Below, piece by piece: positions 38,159-50,796 of a stretch of DNA of 64,000 nucleotides. The translations under genes and the position numbers were made by a program. Every line of letters begins with the position of its first letter. Positions within the stretch are counted from its first letter, which is position 1. Origin of the DNA: Melieria omissa (taxonomy: Eukaryota > Arthropoda > Insecta > Diptera > Ulidiidae); contig OZ020267.1 in NCBI GenBank assembly GCA_963971225.1, positions 101,815,729 through 101,879,728 of the forward strand. Reading direction: 5' to 3'. The notes under the pieces were generated by a model. The model did not search any database. It was not told the origin of the DNA and worked only from the letters and a program-made list of their open reading frames with translations.

Positions 38159-41100
38159 TTAAAGCAAACATTTGTATGATCAGTTCAAGAAGTGAAGAGA
38201 CAAAGCGTCAAAATGTGATACAGTCGATTGTGTTACAGTAGCTCAACCTGTTCGAAGTTCCAATTTACACGCATTTACCCTATTCATGTGCTGTTTATAT
38301 ATGTAGGTATATGATATATGTATTTATGCTTTTCCCTTAAAAGTGCAGCATGCCCGCAACGCATAGCTTGGAATTTATTACTTTTGCGCTCAGACGACTG
38401 ACTGCACGCTCACACTTTAAAGACCCCACAACCAAAAGTTTAACTACAATTTCGCCTAGACACACTCCCCTCGCTCGTCTGGGTGGTGACAGCCAAAACA
38501 AAACACCACAACAAAACGCAAATGTGAAAAAATGAAGTACGCGTCTGTGATGTAAGCGTTTCCACATAAAAGGAGATAAATTGCGGCATGAATTGAATAA
38601 AAAGTGCGAGCGCCAATGAACTGTGCCGGCTTTTTTTTCTGTCTGATTGTTGTTGTTATTGTTGTTGCTTTGGCAACATACTCGTAAGCGCACGCAAAAG
38701 GCCGTAAAAAAGTGCAAGAAAATGCAATCGTAATCCGTGCGCACTTGTGAGCGAAAATGACACGTCAGTCAGCGAGCCGAAGTTGTTGATGGCTCTTGAA
38801 GCCGAGACTTGATTTTGTTTTATCTCTTTTGAGCTGCATCGAGCAGCGTGCGAGCATGAGTCATCGGCAAACCAGTTGGTTAGTTTTATGCTGTCGAGCG
38901 ATTCCAGTGGCTTTGGCGGCATTCAGCGGAGGCGATTGCGATTGCGGCGAGCCTCAACTGTTGTTTTCTTGGCGCTTTTAATCTTCCAGAATCTAGACAG
39001 AGTGGGCTACATTCAATTATTGCTGTGTTCTTGTGTTTTAATCTAATAATTATTTTAATCGAATGGCCCATCACACCTGCCGCTCAAGCATTAATAATTT
39101 TGCATTTCAAGTTAGTAAAATGTTCTTTTTTAAGTATTCTCCAAGCTGTTTTTATCACACGCACACACGTGTAGCTTTTCGTAATTTGCATTTTATTACT
39201 TTCGCATGTCTGGTTGTGCAAGTAGATTTTTTATAGCAAAGTTGCTTTTGTGTCGACCATAAATATTTACATTTTTTTAGTGCAACTTTAAGCAATTCCC
39301 TGTCGATGATTTGTATTTTTTCCTGCTGTTTGCTGGACAACAAAAAAACTGATCTAAAATTGGCCTGAATTACAATTTCAAAACATATATTTTTGGTTTT
39401 TGTGCAATGCTGACGGCATTCCCACACCAACAAGGAGCAGCCAAATAGCGTGCAATCATCTGAGCGTGCCTGGAGAAGCTCACACCAACAACAACAAAAA
39501 CAACCTACTGTAAATGCCCGCAAACCTTTTGGCCGCCACACCAACCGGCCCGCTGAGCCATCGAAAGCGCCCGGTGTGGTCGGCCGGCCACACGATGAAA
39601 TATGCAGCAGTAGGATCCACTTGGGCGCGTCTTGGGCACGCGTGCGGCATAAAAGTGGCGTGAAATTTGTAAAATGCCCGAAAGGAGGAAGCGTGATTAT
39701 CAGTGCCATTACCCGCTTTCCTCTGCCTCAGCTTCTACCATTTCGTTTTCTTGGCGCTTGCTGGCAACATTTGACACACACACATCTCGCTACGGTTTCA
39801 CGGCAAATATTCGTTTGGCTTTTTCGTGCTGCGGCTATTTCGTTGCTTTTCGCACACCCACAAAGCAGAAGGAAGTTGTAGTACAAATTAGGGCACTGCT
39901 GCGTGCTGGCCAATGCTCCGGTGGCCGTGCAGCAGGCAGTGGCTGTAAATTTCCTTAGTGGCACCGTGTCGGTGCAACCCACGTCAGCTATTTCGCATTT
40001 TTCTCTCTAGTTTTCTATATTATTATTATGTTTTTGTTTTTGCACCCAGTCCAAAGGGCCCTTTGAGTGCGGCACCTAATATTGTGCGCATATATGAAAC
40101 GTGGATGACGGGTGCGCCCTGCTGTGTGGCAGCAATAAGAAAATATTTATGAAAATCAGCTTGAAAGGATGATTGTGTGGTGGAAAATGGCGTCATTTGA
40201 GCCTGTTTGAGCAGTTGGCAGTTGGAAAGTGGGCAAATATTGACGCGCTCATTGTGAACGTAGTAAGTAGGTTTCTCGGGTCGAACTACACACACCTCGT
40301 TTTATACTACAAAATATATGAAATGGGTGCGTTAATTTTGACTTATTAGGTAAATAAAAGTTAATAAAATGTGCTAAAAGTGTGTTGAAGCTTTCTCTCT
40401 CTCTTATATGTTTTTGTGTGTATAGATATTATAAATTCTTTGAAGTCTAATAAAAATATAGAAAAAATAAAAATATAGAAAAAATATAGAAAAAATATGG
40501 TTTTATATTGCAGTGGTGGAAAGTGGTTTATTGCTCAAATTAAGTTGTGTTCTATTTTTTGGGGCTACTTGTAACTTTTTAACCTGGTGCCCCATTTCTA
40601 AAGCGTTTTTTAACGTCTGATCGGGCCATAACTGACTGAATGACACGTTTCTTTATTTTCAACTGCAGTATATAATGCAATATACACATATATAAGCATA
40701 TATACATACATACGTGTGTAATTGCATAAAGTACGCTTGCCACCACTGACTATTTAACTTTGTATCCCTTGGTGTTATGTACATACATATGTATGTATGC
40801 AAGTGACACAATTGTTTAGAAAAACTCTGGGAAGCAAGGAAATATTAAATTGTAACACTGCAATAAAAGTTGTTCCGGTTTTATTGTTACCGTTAAATGG
40901 ATACAGACTCCCCAAGGGCCGCATAGGCTTTGGTACATAATATGTGGGACAATCCATGTGCACAGTAACTGCTCAAACATTGTTTCAAAGTAAAATTAAC
41001 TACTTTCTTTTACTCAAACAAGAAACAGTAACAATTTAGCTTTATCCTTGACTTTCATAAATATTTCGCAGGCTATCCGTTTGGTTTTTAAAGAAGTACA

Positions 41101-41479
41101 CAGTTCGAAGTGCATTTTAGAGATTTTTGAATGCAGAAAACTAGTAACTTTTGGGATTTATGGAGTATGTTTCAAATTGCCGTGCAAGTTTAGGAATATT
41201 TTTGCGCAGATTTGGAAAGTGTAGAAAAAAATTACCACTTGAAACTACATGCCATGCCAACATCAGTTAGTATTTGTGGAAAGTTTCAAATATTGGAAAA
41301 TTCAGTTTTTTTTACATTTTTTCAATTTGCTACGTGATTACGAAGACTTGTGGCACAGATTTGGGAAGTACAAATAAATTTTCATTAAATGAGGTTTAGC
41401 ACCTTTCAATATTAGTCCCCGTTTTGAATTTTTGGATTATTGTTAAAGTAAGCAAATGGGGTATTTTTCAGCGTTTTAA
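38159..41479. other. Non-coding stretch
   Basis: No recognisable host exon. The part at 39440-39960 is GC-richer and open in several frames on both strands, but no frame resembles a known protein. A-rich TATAGAAAAAA repeats lie at 40455-40500. Confidence 0.5.
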
Positions 41480-41715
41480 CCCTTTCGGGACGGAGTTTAA
41501 TTTTGAAAACCAAAATACTCTTGGTAAAAATGTTCCCATGCTTTCAATTTTGGGACTACAAAGTTTTTTTGTATACTCACAAATTCTAAAAACATCCTTT
41601 AACCGAAGACATATATTTCGAATAATTATTCTGCGGGGGTCACAAGATGTGAATAATTATTTTGAGGGGCCTTAAAAACTTGCTGCGACGTATTATCCTA
41701 GTAGTCCCGAAAGGG
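41480..41715. mobile_element. TTAA-flanked piggyBac-type MITE (236 bp)
   Basis: The ends CCCTTTCGGGAC (41480-41491) and GTCCCGAAAGGG (41704-41715) are perfectly inverted with TTAA at 41476-41479 and 41716-41719. It has no coding capacity. The terminus is similar to, but distinct from, those at 37639 and 45936. Confidence 0.85.
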
Positions 41716-42749
41716 TTAAACTTTTAATTAACCTGCTGTGGGATTTTACGTTCTTAATAAAAACTTCTCATGGTGCAAATGGTGCAAAAAGTTCAGAAAT
41801 TGTATCATCAACTAAACCCATTTCATTGTCATTCTGTATTTATTTGGATTTTTAACCCTTTTGATAGTATTGATCGATTTTTTTCTATGTTTTCTAGATT
41901 TTCTATACGATTTCTGGGACTTGTCGTAAAGGTTAGGAAATATTAAAGAATTAGGCAGTAAATAGAACCTATTTCATTTTGATATTACTCTCAGTTGGCG
42001 TTACACCGTGCGACAAAAATGAAAAAAAATTTTCACACTGGAAAAAATCCATATGGGCGTGAAACTAGAGACCAAACATAGTAATACTGCGTACTCAGTT
42101 TTTCATTTCTGCATCCTTTGTCCTTTTAAAAGGACTTCAAAATTTGGATAGGGGAAAAAAATATAAAACATACTTAACCTCGCTAGAATATAGCAATATG
42201 TATATCAAATGAAAGAGGAAATGCTCAAGAATTAAAATAAAATTGATTTTTAATCTATTTGTAAAAAAAGGATATGAAAAAGGTCCTTTGAAAATTTTAA
42301 TCCCTCATATCCTTCATATCAAATGGGCTTGAAAAAATCTAAAAAATGGGGAAATATAGTAATTCTTAGTATTTTGGACTTTTCTCTAATTTGCCGTGGA
42401 ATTTTGTACGATTTATGGCTTAAATGGGAAAAGTTCAAGTAAATTGCCATCAAATAGGACACATGCCATTCTGATATTGATATCATTTGGCTTTATAAAT
42501 TAATTTTTAATTTGAAAAGTCGAAAAATAAAGAACAGAGGTTATAAAAGTATGGAGATCGGATAGGATTTCGTATAGCTTATTACACAGATTTTAAGAGT
42601 TCAAGTCATTTGCTATCAAGTATACTAAGGGTCCTAAGTATAGAACCCATATCGTTTCGATACTGATCTCATTTGGCGTTCTAGGTCCATTTGAAATGAG
42701 ACAAATTGTAATTTATTAAGTTTTTTTTCATATTTTAACATTATATTAA

Positions 42750-42956
42750 CCCTAGTGTGTTTGCTGAAAACACACCCTTACCAGTGTGTGATGACCCCAG
42801 TAAAAATTGTATGAAAAATGCTAACTTTTTGTTCGCAATGTACGAACTTCTGCCGTTTCTGCTTAGTTTTTAAGCTCTCAGTAATATAAAAGTATATTTT
42901 ATGATTCGATAAAAAAGTGGTTCGGGTAACCGGGTGCCCCACCACACACATAAGGG
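42750..42956. mobile_element. TTAA-flanked piggyBac-type MITE (207 bp)
   Basis: The left end CCCTAGTGTGTTTG and right end CACACACATAAGGG are imperfectly inverted (CCCT..TGTGT shared). TTAA lies at 42746-42749 and 42957-42960. It has no coding capacity. Confidence 0.75.
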
Positions 42957-44481
42957 TTAATTCACATTGTTATTTGTGGCATTTTTGTCTACAGCTTTTT
43001 TTAATGCTATAACATTGTTAACCTCCTCAATGGTTGAGTTTTCAGAGCCAATCGTAGAACCAGAACCCATTTCAAAACTAATGCTCGCAAACGATCAGTT
43101 TTGATCTCAGAAAGATGACAACATCTTGAAGTCTATTGAACAATATAAAAGTCTTTTATGTCGTTACGACTCATAGTTGCAATACCGATAAAGTAACAAA
43201 GCACCAAGGTGACCTCTTGTAGAGGTCTTTTTTCTCTTTTTCTTTACGTTTTATGTGAAGCTTTTCCCATAATCGTCGTACATATAACTAACCTGCCCCT
43301 ATTGCATTGTTTTCCTATAAAGCTCGCCCCTTTCCACCCATAAATCTCAACAATTGAGCGCCAAACAAATCAAACGGAAATAATAGTATCTATTATATGC
43401 ACAATAAAACAACAACAACACTATTCAATACACAACAATGAAGTCAGTAATATCGTTTTCTTAATTTTTATTTGTATACTTTTTGTATTTTCGGTTTTCT
43501 TTTATCTGACAATGCAAAACCATTAGTTGTGCCTGAAACTTTGTGCCTGGCGTTTGAGTGAAAGTGAAAAGAAAATTTCATAAAATTCATTTACTTGGCT
43601 GTGTGTCTGTCAGTCTGTGTTGCGGCAAATTGCTGCTTGATTTGTGTTGCGCATGCGCAACCAGCGATCGGCCCCCTCCACACACACACACAAGCACGCT
43701 TTCATTAATGAGCTACAAAGCGCAGCGCCGCAAGTCGCTGCCAAACGCCAACCACTCTCCATTTTTTCTAGTTTAATTTTTTAATTTTTAATTGCCAAGC
43801 TGCTTTCGTATTCACAACCAATATGATTAATTTAATGCAAATTGTTATTGTTGCTATTAACTAACTGTTCACACTCCATGCATCCGTAATTGAGTTAATA
43901 AATTTAATAAATTTTATGTTGTAATGTTTGCACAATATGCAAACTTATAATGCAAAATATTTGATTGACTGTGCTCCGAAATGCCAACAGTTGCGGTTAA
44001 TTTATTTTTACATATTTTTTTATTGATTTTCTTTTTTGCTTTATTTGTTACAAGTTGTGCGCGTGCGATTTATATAATTAATTAACTTGCAAAACATTTA
44101 GTGAAAGACTTTTTATAGTGAACTATTGGCAAATTATGCACTTAACTTCATCCTTTTTTTTATTTGCATATTCGATTTCGAATGTTGGTCATAAAAATTA
44201 AAGTTAAGTTATAAAATCAATAAACTTCATCATTAAAAAGTAACTATTGCGAAAATTTTAATGAGCGTCAATGGATTTCCCATTTGATATATCAACAGGT
44301 TGTCCGAATCAAATCGGCTTTGCATTAGTAATTATAACTATTACTTTTAGTTATTGCTGACGTGTTCGTTTCGGTAAAGCATATCTGTCAACAAATCTTA
44401 ACTCCAAGATTTATAGCCTGCGCTGAGTTGCCAGGACTTATTTAAGTTTGACACTGGGTTTGTAACGCTCAAAAGGAATTA

Positions 44482-44686
44482 CAGTGGTGTCTGGATATAG
44501 CGAACTAATTATTGCAAGGCCTGTTAACAGTACTGAGGTTGTTCACTATATTAAGGTTAAAATTTTTGTTCAAAAACTCGTTGTATTTGCTCAAAATACA
44601 CTTTTTGTGTTTTGCTTGAAAATTGTGTTCCATATATAGAGGCTCGATGTTAAAATTTGGGTGTTCACTATACCCAGACTCGACTG
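44482..44686. mobile_element. pogo/Tigger-like miniature element in duplication copy 1
   Basis: The ends CAGTGGTGTCTGGATATAGC and (inverted) CAGTCGAGTCTGGGTATAGT are flanked by TA. The internal ACTAATTATTGCAAGGCCTG block is shared with 52933-53152 in inverse orientation. It is about 205 bp with no coding. Confidence 0.8.
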
Positions 44687-45147
44687 TATAGGCAAATCAA
44701 AGGAATTTATCAATCGAGCAATGTGCGCGTGCGATTTATATAATTAATTAACTTGCAAAACATTTAGTGAAAGACTTTTTATAGTGAACTATTGGCAAAT
44801 TATGCACTTAACTTCATCCTTTTTTTTATTTGCATATTCGATTTCGAATGTTGGTCATAAAAATTAAAGTTAAGTTATAAAATCAATAAACTTCATCATT
44901 AAAAAGTAACTATTGCGAAAATTTTAATGAGCGTCAATGGATTTCCCATTTGATATATCAACAGGTTGTCCGAATCAAATCGGCTTTGCATTAGTAATTA
45001 TAACTATTACTTTTAGTTATTGCTGACGTGTTCGTTTCGGTAAAGCATATCTGTCAACAAATCTTAACTCCAAGATTTATAGCCTGCGCTGAGTTGCCAG
45101 GACTTATTTAAGTTTGACACTGGGTTTGTAACGCTCAAAAGGAATTA

Positions 45148-45352
45148 CAGTGGTGTCTGGATATAGCGAACTAATTATTGCAAGGCCTGTTAACAGTACT
45201 GAGGTTGTTCACTATATTAAGGTTAAAATTTTTGTTCAAAAACTCGTTTTATTTGCTCAAAATACACTTTTTGTGTTTTGCTTGAAAATTGTGTTCCATA
45301 TATAGAGGCTCGATGTTAAAATTTGGGTGTTCACTATACCCAGACTCGACTG
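45148..45352. mobile_element. pogo/Tigger-like miniature element in duplication copy 2
   Basis: The same element as at 44482-44686, carried along by the 666-bp tandem duplication and identical apart from one base. Confidence 0.8.
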
Positions 45353-45935
45353 TATAGGCAAATCAAAGGAATTTATCAATCGAGCAATGTCCGTCTCTCT
45401 ATTTGCTTCTGGTTTTCCAAGTAGATTCATTAATTAGAACAACATTTGTTGAAGGTTCTATTGGATCTCCTTTTAAAAAGTGATTAGAAAATGTTCGTCA
45501 TTTGTCCATTTCAATGTGAAAGTTTAAAATTATTCTAAACATTTGGCGTTTGGAGTTATTAAAATGTAATAGGTTGAGTAATCGAAACGAAATTTGGTAC
45601 TCTTTCTATTGAAACTCATCTCATTGGAATTGATGAAAAGTTGTAATACTTATTAGTCAACTAATTTGGCAATTTATGGACATTTTCAACTAAAATATTG
45701 GGGGTACAAATTAGTTATATAATATATGTGGCACCATTTTTTTTATGCCATGCAGTAAGTTCTGGTAATGTGATGTACCTGTTTGTTTTACAGCGATTTC
45801 CGACACATTTTGCATTGATTTTCTTTAATTAGTAATGAAAAATAAAATAAAATATTATTAATAATAAGAAATAGGAAAATTAGCGTCGTTAAAAAACTGC
45901 AGCTATACTTAGAAAAAATTTAAAAGTCGGTTTAA

Positions 45936-46190
45936 CCCTTATTCTCATACCCAAACTTACTAACGTCGTTTGGCACCCGGGGTACCCGGGTACCCATTTC
46001 ATGAAAATTTTAAGCTTTCAATATTTTGTTAATTAAAAAGTGTTTATAAAATTTTGATATGATTTTTTTTTACCTTTTTACCTAAATAACGAGGATCCGG
46101 AAGGTAAAAAAAAATTTTCATTATTTGTCAGTTTTTTTCACGAAAATACATCGCAGTGGGCACCCGGGTACCCGGGTATGAGAATAAGGG
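45936..46190. mobile_element. TTAA-flanked piggyBac-type MITE (255 bp)
   Basis: The 17-bp ends CCCTTATTCTCATACCC (45936-45952) and GGGTATGAGAATAAGGG (46174-46190) are perfectly inverted, with TTAA at 45932-45935 and 46191-46194. GGTACCCGGGTACCC blocks recur near both ends. It has no coding capacity. Confidence 0.88.
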
Positions 46191-47336
46191 TTAAGGTGAC
46201 TGAAACACTTTTACCTGCCAAATGTCTAATACGTTTACAAGCTCAGGTTCCATGGACACAGAAATTTCATTAGTAAGAAGTATTTCTTCATGATTTCAAT
46301 GCTAAAATATTGTAAAAAGCATTATTTTCTAATGTTGGAATGAAGTTTTTTGTGGAACAAATAGAAAAACACCTTTTCAATTGGTGTTTCTACAAAATGT
46401 TCATTTAAGATTTCGAATGATAAACAATTTAAGATCAAATAAAGCGCTGATTATTTTGACGTTCGATTTTGTGCCAAAATAAAGTTCCTGAAAATATTTT
46501 TAGAAAAACGACCTTTAAGGTGTTAATGACTTAGAAAGATAACACATAAGAAATATAGATTAAACGCTGGTTTAAAAAGCCAGTCGAATACCTTGTTTTG
46601 CCAACTTAATTCCAGCCTTTCTAACCCAAACATAATACGAGTACCAACAAAAGTATTTGCCAGCATTTTTTCAGCTACAATCATTCTCCAATAGAGATCC
46701 ACAAACGCTCAGCCATTCAACTCAATTGTGATTATTTTCTTGAAAATTACATACACACATATACTTATAAATAAGTGCACACAGAAGTGAAGTATCGCTT
46801 TGAGTTTGCGCAAAACAATTTTTACGATACACAATAACAACAACAATGATCACAGAATCATTATCCAAGAATGCAAATAGCATTCGACTGTGTGAATGTA
46901 TTTTTGTACGTACATACATACGTCTGTCCACAAATTAGCACAATTACCGCTCGAAGAGCGAAGCAAAGCAAAACAAACCAAACAACACAAATGTGAATGT
47001 GCTATTGGTTTTTAAAGCAAGAACAACAACAATGTCAACAACAAAGTATGCTCGAAATCAGGCGTTAAACTAGTTTTGGTTTTTTTTCTATTCGCCATAA
47101 TGCAGCATAATTATGGAGCAGACTTTCGTCTGACCGCGCACAAATGGCCTGAGAAACGATGACGCCAAGAGCGCATAAGTCGCCGGCAATAATGGCCGCC
47201 TAGATTCGTTCATTGGTTGCTGCCGATAGTGCGACGGTGTAGCGCGGCACAGAGCAGTGGGGCGGCAAAAGAAACTTGCTTTATAAACCGGTAACCGAGC
47301 GGCCAACAAAACAAAGCAGAAGCGCCAAGAACGAGC
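46191..47336. other. Non-coding stretch upstream of the kinase gene
   Basis: No recognisable gene or repeat. It is AT-rich to about 47090 and becomes GC-richer towards 47350, where a TATA-like motif lies. Confidence 0.5.
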
Positions 47337-47345
47337 TATAAAAAG
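47337..47345 (+). promoter_or_regulatory. Possible TATA box upstream of the kinase gene
   Basis: TATAAAAAG follows a GC-richer stretch and lies 570 bases before the first coding exon of the kinase gene. A transcript starting some 30 bases downstream could supply the 5' leader exon that must exist before the acceptor at 47908. No matching splice donor was identified, so this is a suggestion only. Confidence 0.25.
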
Positions 47346-47909
47346 CCAAAGCCAAAGTGCAAAATGCAAAAAAATGAACTTCACCTCACTACTGACACAG
47401 TGTACAGCAGCGACGACAGATAGCAACAGTAGCACAAGAGTTGCACATCAGTCGCACATTACAACAGCATTCACACTTTTCAACACATAATTTGACCCAT
47501 AATTATTGGCTTTATGCACAAAGTGGCCGATTACACAAATGACAAATGAAATAGCAAAAAACAAAACAAAGAGAAAATGAAAATAAACTGCGCTTGTAAA
47601 TAAATTGCAAATAGAAAAATACACACAATGACTGATGGTTGATCTGGTTGTTTAGAGTTTGAGATGTGCTTTCACATCAACTTTTTTCACACTTTTGCGC
47701 TGATTCATGCAAATATGAGCGTCTTTGTTGCGCAAATCTCATCATTCTGCTGTAGCGTACCACTGAAATTATTAACCCACACAATTTTTAACTGAAATTA
47801 AATAAACTGGAATATTATATAAGAATTATATTATTTTTTTAATTGTTTGCTTCATTCTCTCACCTTCATTCAATTCAATTAAATCAAATCTCTCTCTATT
47901 CTTTTCAGA

Positions 47910-50796
47910 ATGGAAGTTCAAACGGTCAACAATCATCTGAACAATTCGCTAATATCACCGCCGGCCCTCTCACAATCACAACAGGCCCAATTGAATAGCA
48001 GCATTATCACACTCAGTCGCAGCAACAGTCCGGCCAGTTCCAATTCGGAAATCGAAAAGGAACTACAAGATTTAGACCTCAACAGTTCGCTGCACAGTGG
48101 CAGCCTCAGTCTGGGCGCCGAGCTCAATTGCAAATCGAATGGCTCGCTTAGTGGCGCCTCCACGAGCTCGACCACCGGCCTAGTCGGCGCAGACTTGCCG
48201 CACGCCACATCCTCTGCCATCACACTGACCAATGGCAATGGCACAGCGAATGCGAATACGTCCGCAACGTCGTCAACCATTACTGTAACGCAGGTGAAGA
48301 AACGCATCTCCAGCAGCCGAACACCGACACGCAAAGCGAGACGAATTAAATTCTATCGCAATGGCGATCGCTTCTATCCTGGCATAACCATTCCAGTCTC
48401 AAATGAGCGTTACAGGCATGTTGGATTTAGGAAATTTTGTTTTATTTTTGCTAACCACGTTTGTCTTTGCAGGTCATTTGAGAGCCTATTTGAAGACTTG
48501 ACACGAATGCTTGAGGATAATGTAAAAATTCCAGGGGCTGTGCGTACCATATACACCATGTGTGGCAAAAAGGTATGAATTTAATTACCAAAATTTCACG
48601 TATTTAATTTCTTTGGAAAAACTAAATAATTTAATTTGTTTTTACCGCTTCAGATCTCCACTTTGGACGAACTCGAAGACGGCCAAAGCTATGTTTGTTC
48701 CTGCAATAATGAGAATTTTAAGAAAATCGAATACAACACCACCTCTCAGCCGCTGGCCAATCTGTCGTTGTCCAACAAGGCGAGCAATCGACTCTCCAAA
48801 GTCTATCGACCGTCGTCGCCGCTGAAGAACGGCACCGCCACAGGTGCCAACGGCGGCATGAGCAGCAGCGTTGGCAGCAGCGGTGCAGCAACGAATGCCG
48901 GTGCCACCAACGGTAGTCCTGTATTGGGAAAGCTGAACGAACGTGATAGCATAGTGCATCCACGTATTGTAACGCTAATACGCAACGGCACAAAGCCTCG
49001 AAGGGTGCGCCAACTAAATGTTTCTCTATGCTGCCGTGTTTCTAACATTGTTTTACTGTTCTCCTTTTTACTTACAGATTATGCGTTTGCTGCTGAACAA
49101 ACGCAACAGTCCCAGCTATGATCACGTACTCACCGCCGTCACGCAGGTTGTGCGACTGGACACTGGCTATGTGCGCAAAGTGTTCACACTTTCCGGCAGT
49201 CCGGTCGTGCAGTTGGCCGACTTTTTCGGACCTGATGATGTCTTCTTTGCCTACGGCACCGAGCGTGTCAACAATCCGGATGATTTTAAACTAGAGGCCG
49301 ACGAACAAAAGGCCATACAGGCAATTCGTAAGACGCTACGCACTGCGGGCACCACGTGCACAGGCCCCAAACCGAAAATGCCGGTAAAGAGCAAAAATCT
49401 GAACAGCGCCAAGCACCAGCAGGCGCAACAGCAGCGTGACGCTGAGACCATTGACGAAGAGTTGGCCGCGCTAAATGAGAGCGGCATCGATGCAGCCGAG
49501 CTGCCGTCGGTCATACGCGAGCGCTATGCCATGGGCCAAATAATTGGTGATGGCAATTTTGCAGTCGTCCTTAAAATGAAGGAACGCCAGACCGGACATC
49601 CGTTTGCGCTGAAAATCATCGACAAGAGCAAGTGCAAGGGCAAGGAACATTACATCGATGCCGAGGTGCGCGTAATGAAGAAGCTGCAACATCCGCATAT
49701 TATTTCACTGATCATGGACGTGGATCAGCAGGCGAACATGTACTTGGTGCTGGAGTATGTGAGTGGTAAGTGCAGTGCAATAGGATGTAAAGTCATGCTT
49801 GGACATTGTGACGATTTGTTACGGTCATTTTATTTGCATTTCTTGTTCTAATCATGCGACTGATTAGTTTTTTTTTATGGTTTTAACTATTTTTTAGGTG
49901 GTGATTTATTCGATGCTATAACGCGCGTTACACGCTTCTCTGAGGATCAGTCACGTGTGATGATTAGACATTTGGCCTCGGCTATGGCCTATCTACATTC
50001 CATGAGCATTGTACATCGCGACATTAAGCCGGAAAATCTGTTGGTACGTAGAAAGTTGCACGAAACAGCAAATGTTAATTACAATATAGTACAGATATAT
50101 AGATACTACTAAAAATATGTTGATTAATTTAATTGTGAAAATTGGTTTCAACAATTCGACCAAAAATATAAAAAAAAAACTGTTCTAAGTAAAATGTTAA
50201 TTAATGTTAAAAAAAAATTTTTTTTAATCAAAACTGACTGAACTGATATATTTTTACCGTTTTTGGTTTTTAGGTCGAGTTGGATGGCATAGGCAACGTC
50301 ATCGAATTGAAATTGGCAGACTTCGGTTTGGCCTGCGAAGTGACTGAGCCATTATTTGCCGTTTGTGGTACTCCCACCTACGTGGCGCCCGAAATTCTAA
50401 TGGAGACCGGCTATGGGTTGAAGGCAAGTATCAATTAATATTTGCAACTGCAAATAGCCTTTTCAATGTCAAACACATTCAAAACTCTTCTGCGAACTAA
50501 TTTTTCATTCTTATTGTCGCATTTAGATTGATGTCTGGGCTGCTGGCATTATACTCTACATTCTGCTTTGTGGCTTTCCACCATTCGTCTCGCCCGATAA
50601 TCAACAGGAGCCGCTCTTCGATGCCATCATCTCCGGTGTCTATGAGTTTCCGGATCCGTATTGGTCGGACATTGGTGACGGTGTACGCGATCTGATTGCG
50701 AACATGTTACAGTCGGATCCCGATGTACGTTTCACCAGCGAAGACATACTGGATCACTACTGGACCATGGGCGAGTGCAATGAGTACAGTAGCTGA
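47910..50796 (+). CDS. Doublecortin-like serine/threonine kinase (DCLK type)
   Basis: A microtubule-associated protein kinase of the DCLK family, probably the orthologue of Drosophila CG17528 (family knowledge). Coding pieces are 47910-48415, 48473-48572, 48654-49004, 49078-49765, 49898-50043, 50274-50423 and 50527-50796, giving 736 aa. A Ser/Asn/Thr-rich head is followed by two doublecortin domains, about residues 143-240 ([12 protein letters not shown]) and 303-400 ([15 protein letters not shown]). The kinase domain covers about 468-725. It has the glycine loop IGDGNFAVV, the lysine in [17 protein letters not shown] and [10 protein letters not shown], so it should be catalytically active. 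Tubulin binding is expected from the doublecortin domains. The ATG comes one base after a splice acceptor (TTTTCAG), so at least one 5' leader exon lies upstream. The introns after 48415 and 50423 start with GC. The gene lies upstream of Vps41 in the same direction. Confidence 0.93.
48416..48472 (+). other. GC-AG intron, 57 nt, in frame without stop
   Basis: Joining TACAG to GTCATTT across this segment restores the conserved doublecortin sequence [15 protein letters not shown]. The intron therefore begins GCATGT and ends TTTGCAG. Its length is a multiple of three and it has no in-frame stop, so retention would add 19 residues rather than truncate. Confidence 0.8.
50424..50526 (+). other. GC-AG intron in the kinase domain
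   Basis: The donor reads AAG|GCAAGT, the best-known GC donor consensus, and the acceptor is CATTTAG. Joining gives TGYGLKIDVWAAG, as expected in kinase subdomains VIII-IX. No GT donor nearby keeps the frame. Confidence 0.85.

Larger units (their letters stand above)
44056..45390. repeat. Near-perfect 666-bp tandem duplication
   Basis: The segment 44056-44721 is followed directly by a second copy at 44722-45390, with a constant offset of 666. I saw one mismatch (G at 44583, T at 45249). Each copy carries a full TA-flanked miniature element (44482-44686 and 45148-45352). The duplication is therefore very recent, or an assembly artefact. Confidence 0.9.

Noticed and set aside
39155..39881. 184-codon minus and 143-codon plus frames
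   Set aside because: They overlap on opposite strands, show no recognisable motif and look like open frames by composition.
47933..48334. 133-codon minus-strand frame opposite the kinase head
   Set aside because: It is a shadow of the Ser/Asn-rich coding exon with no features of its own.
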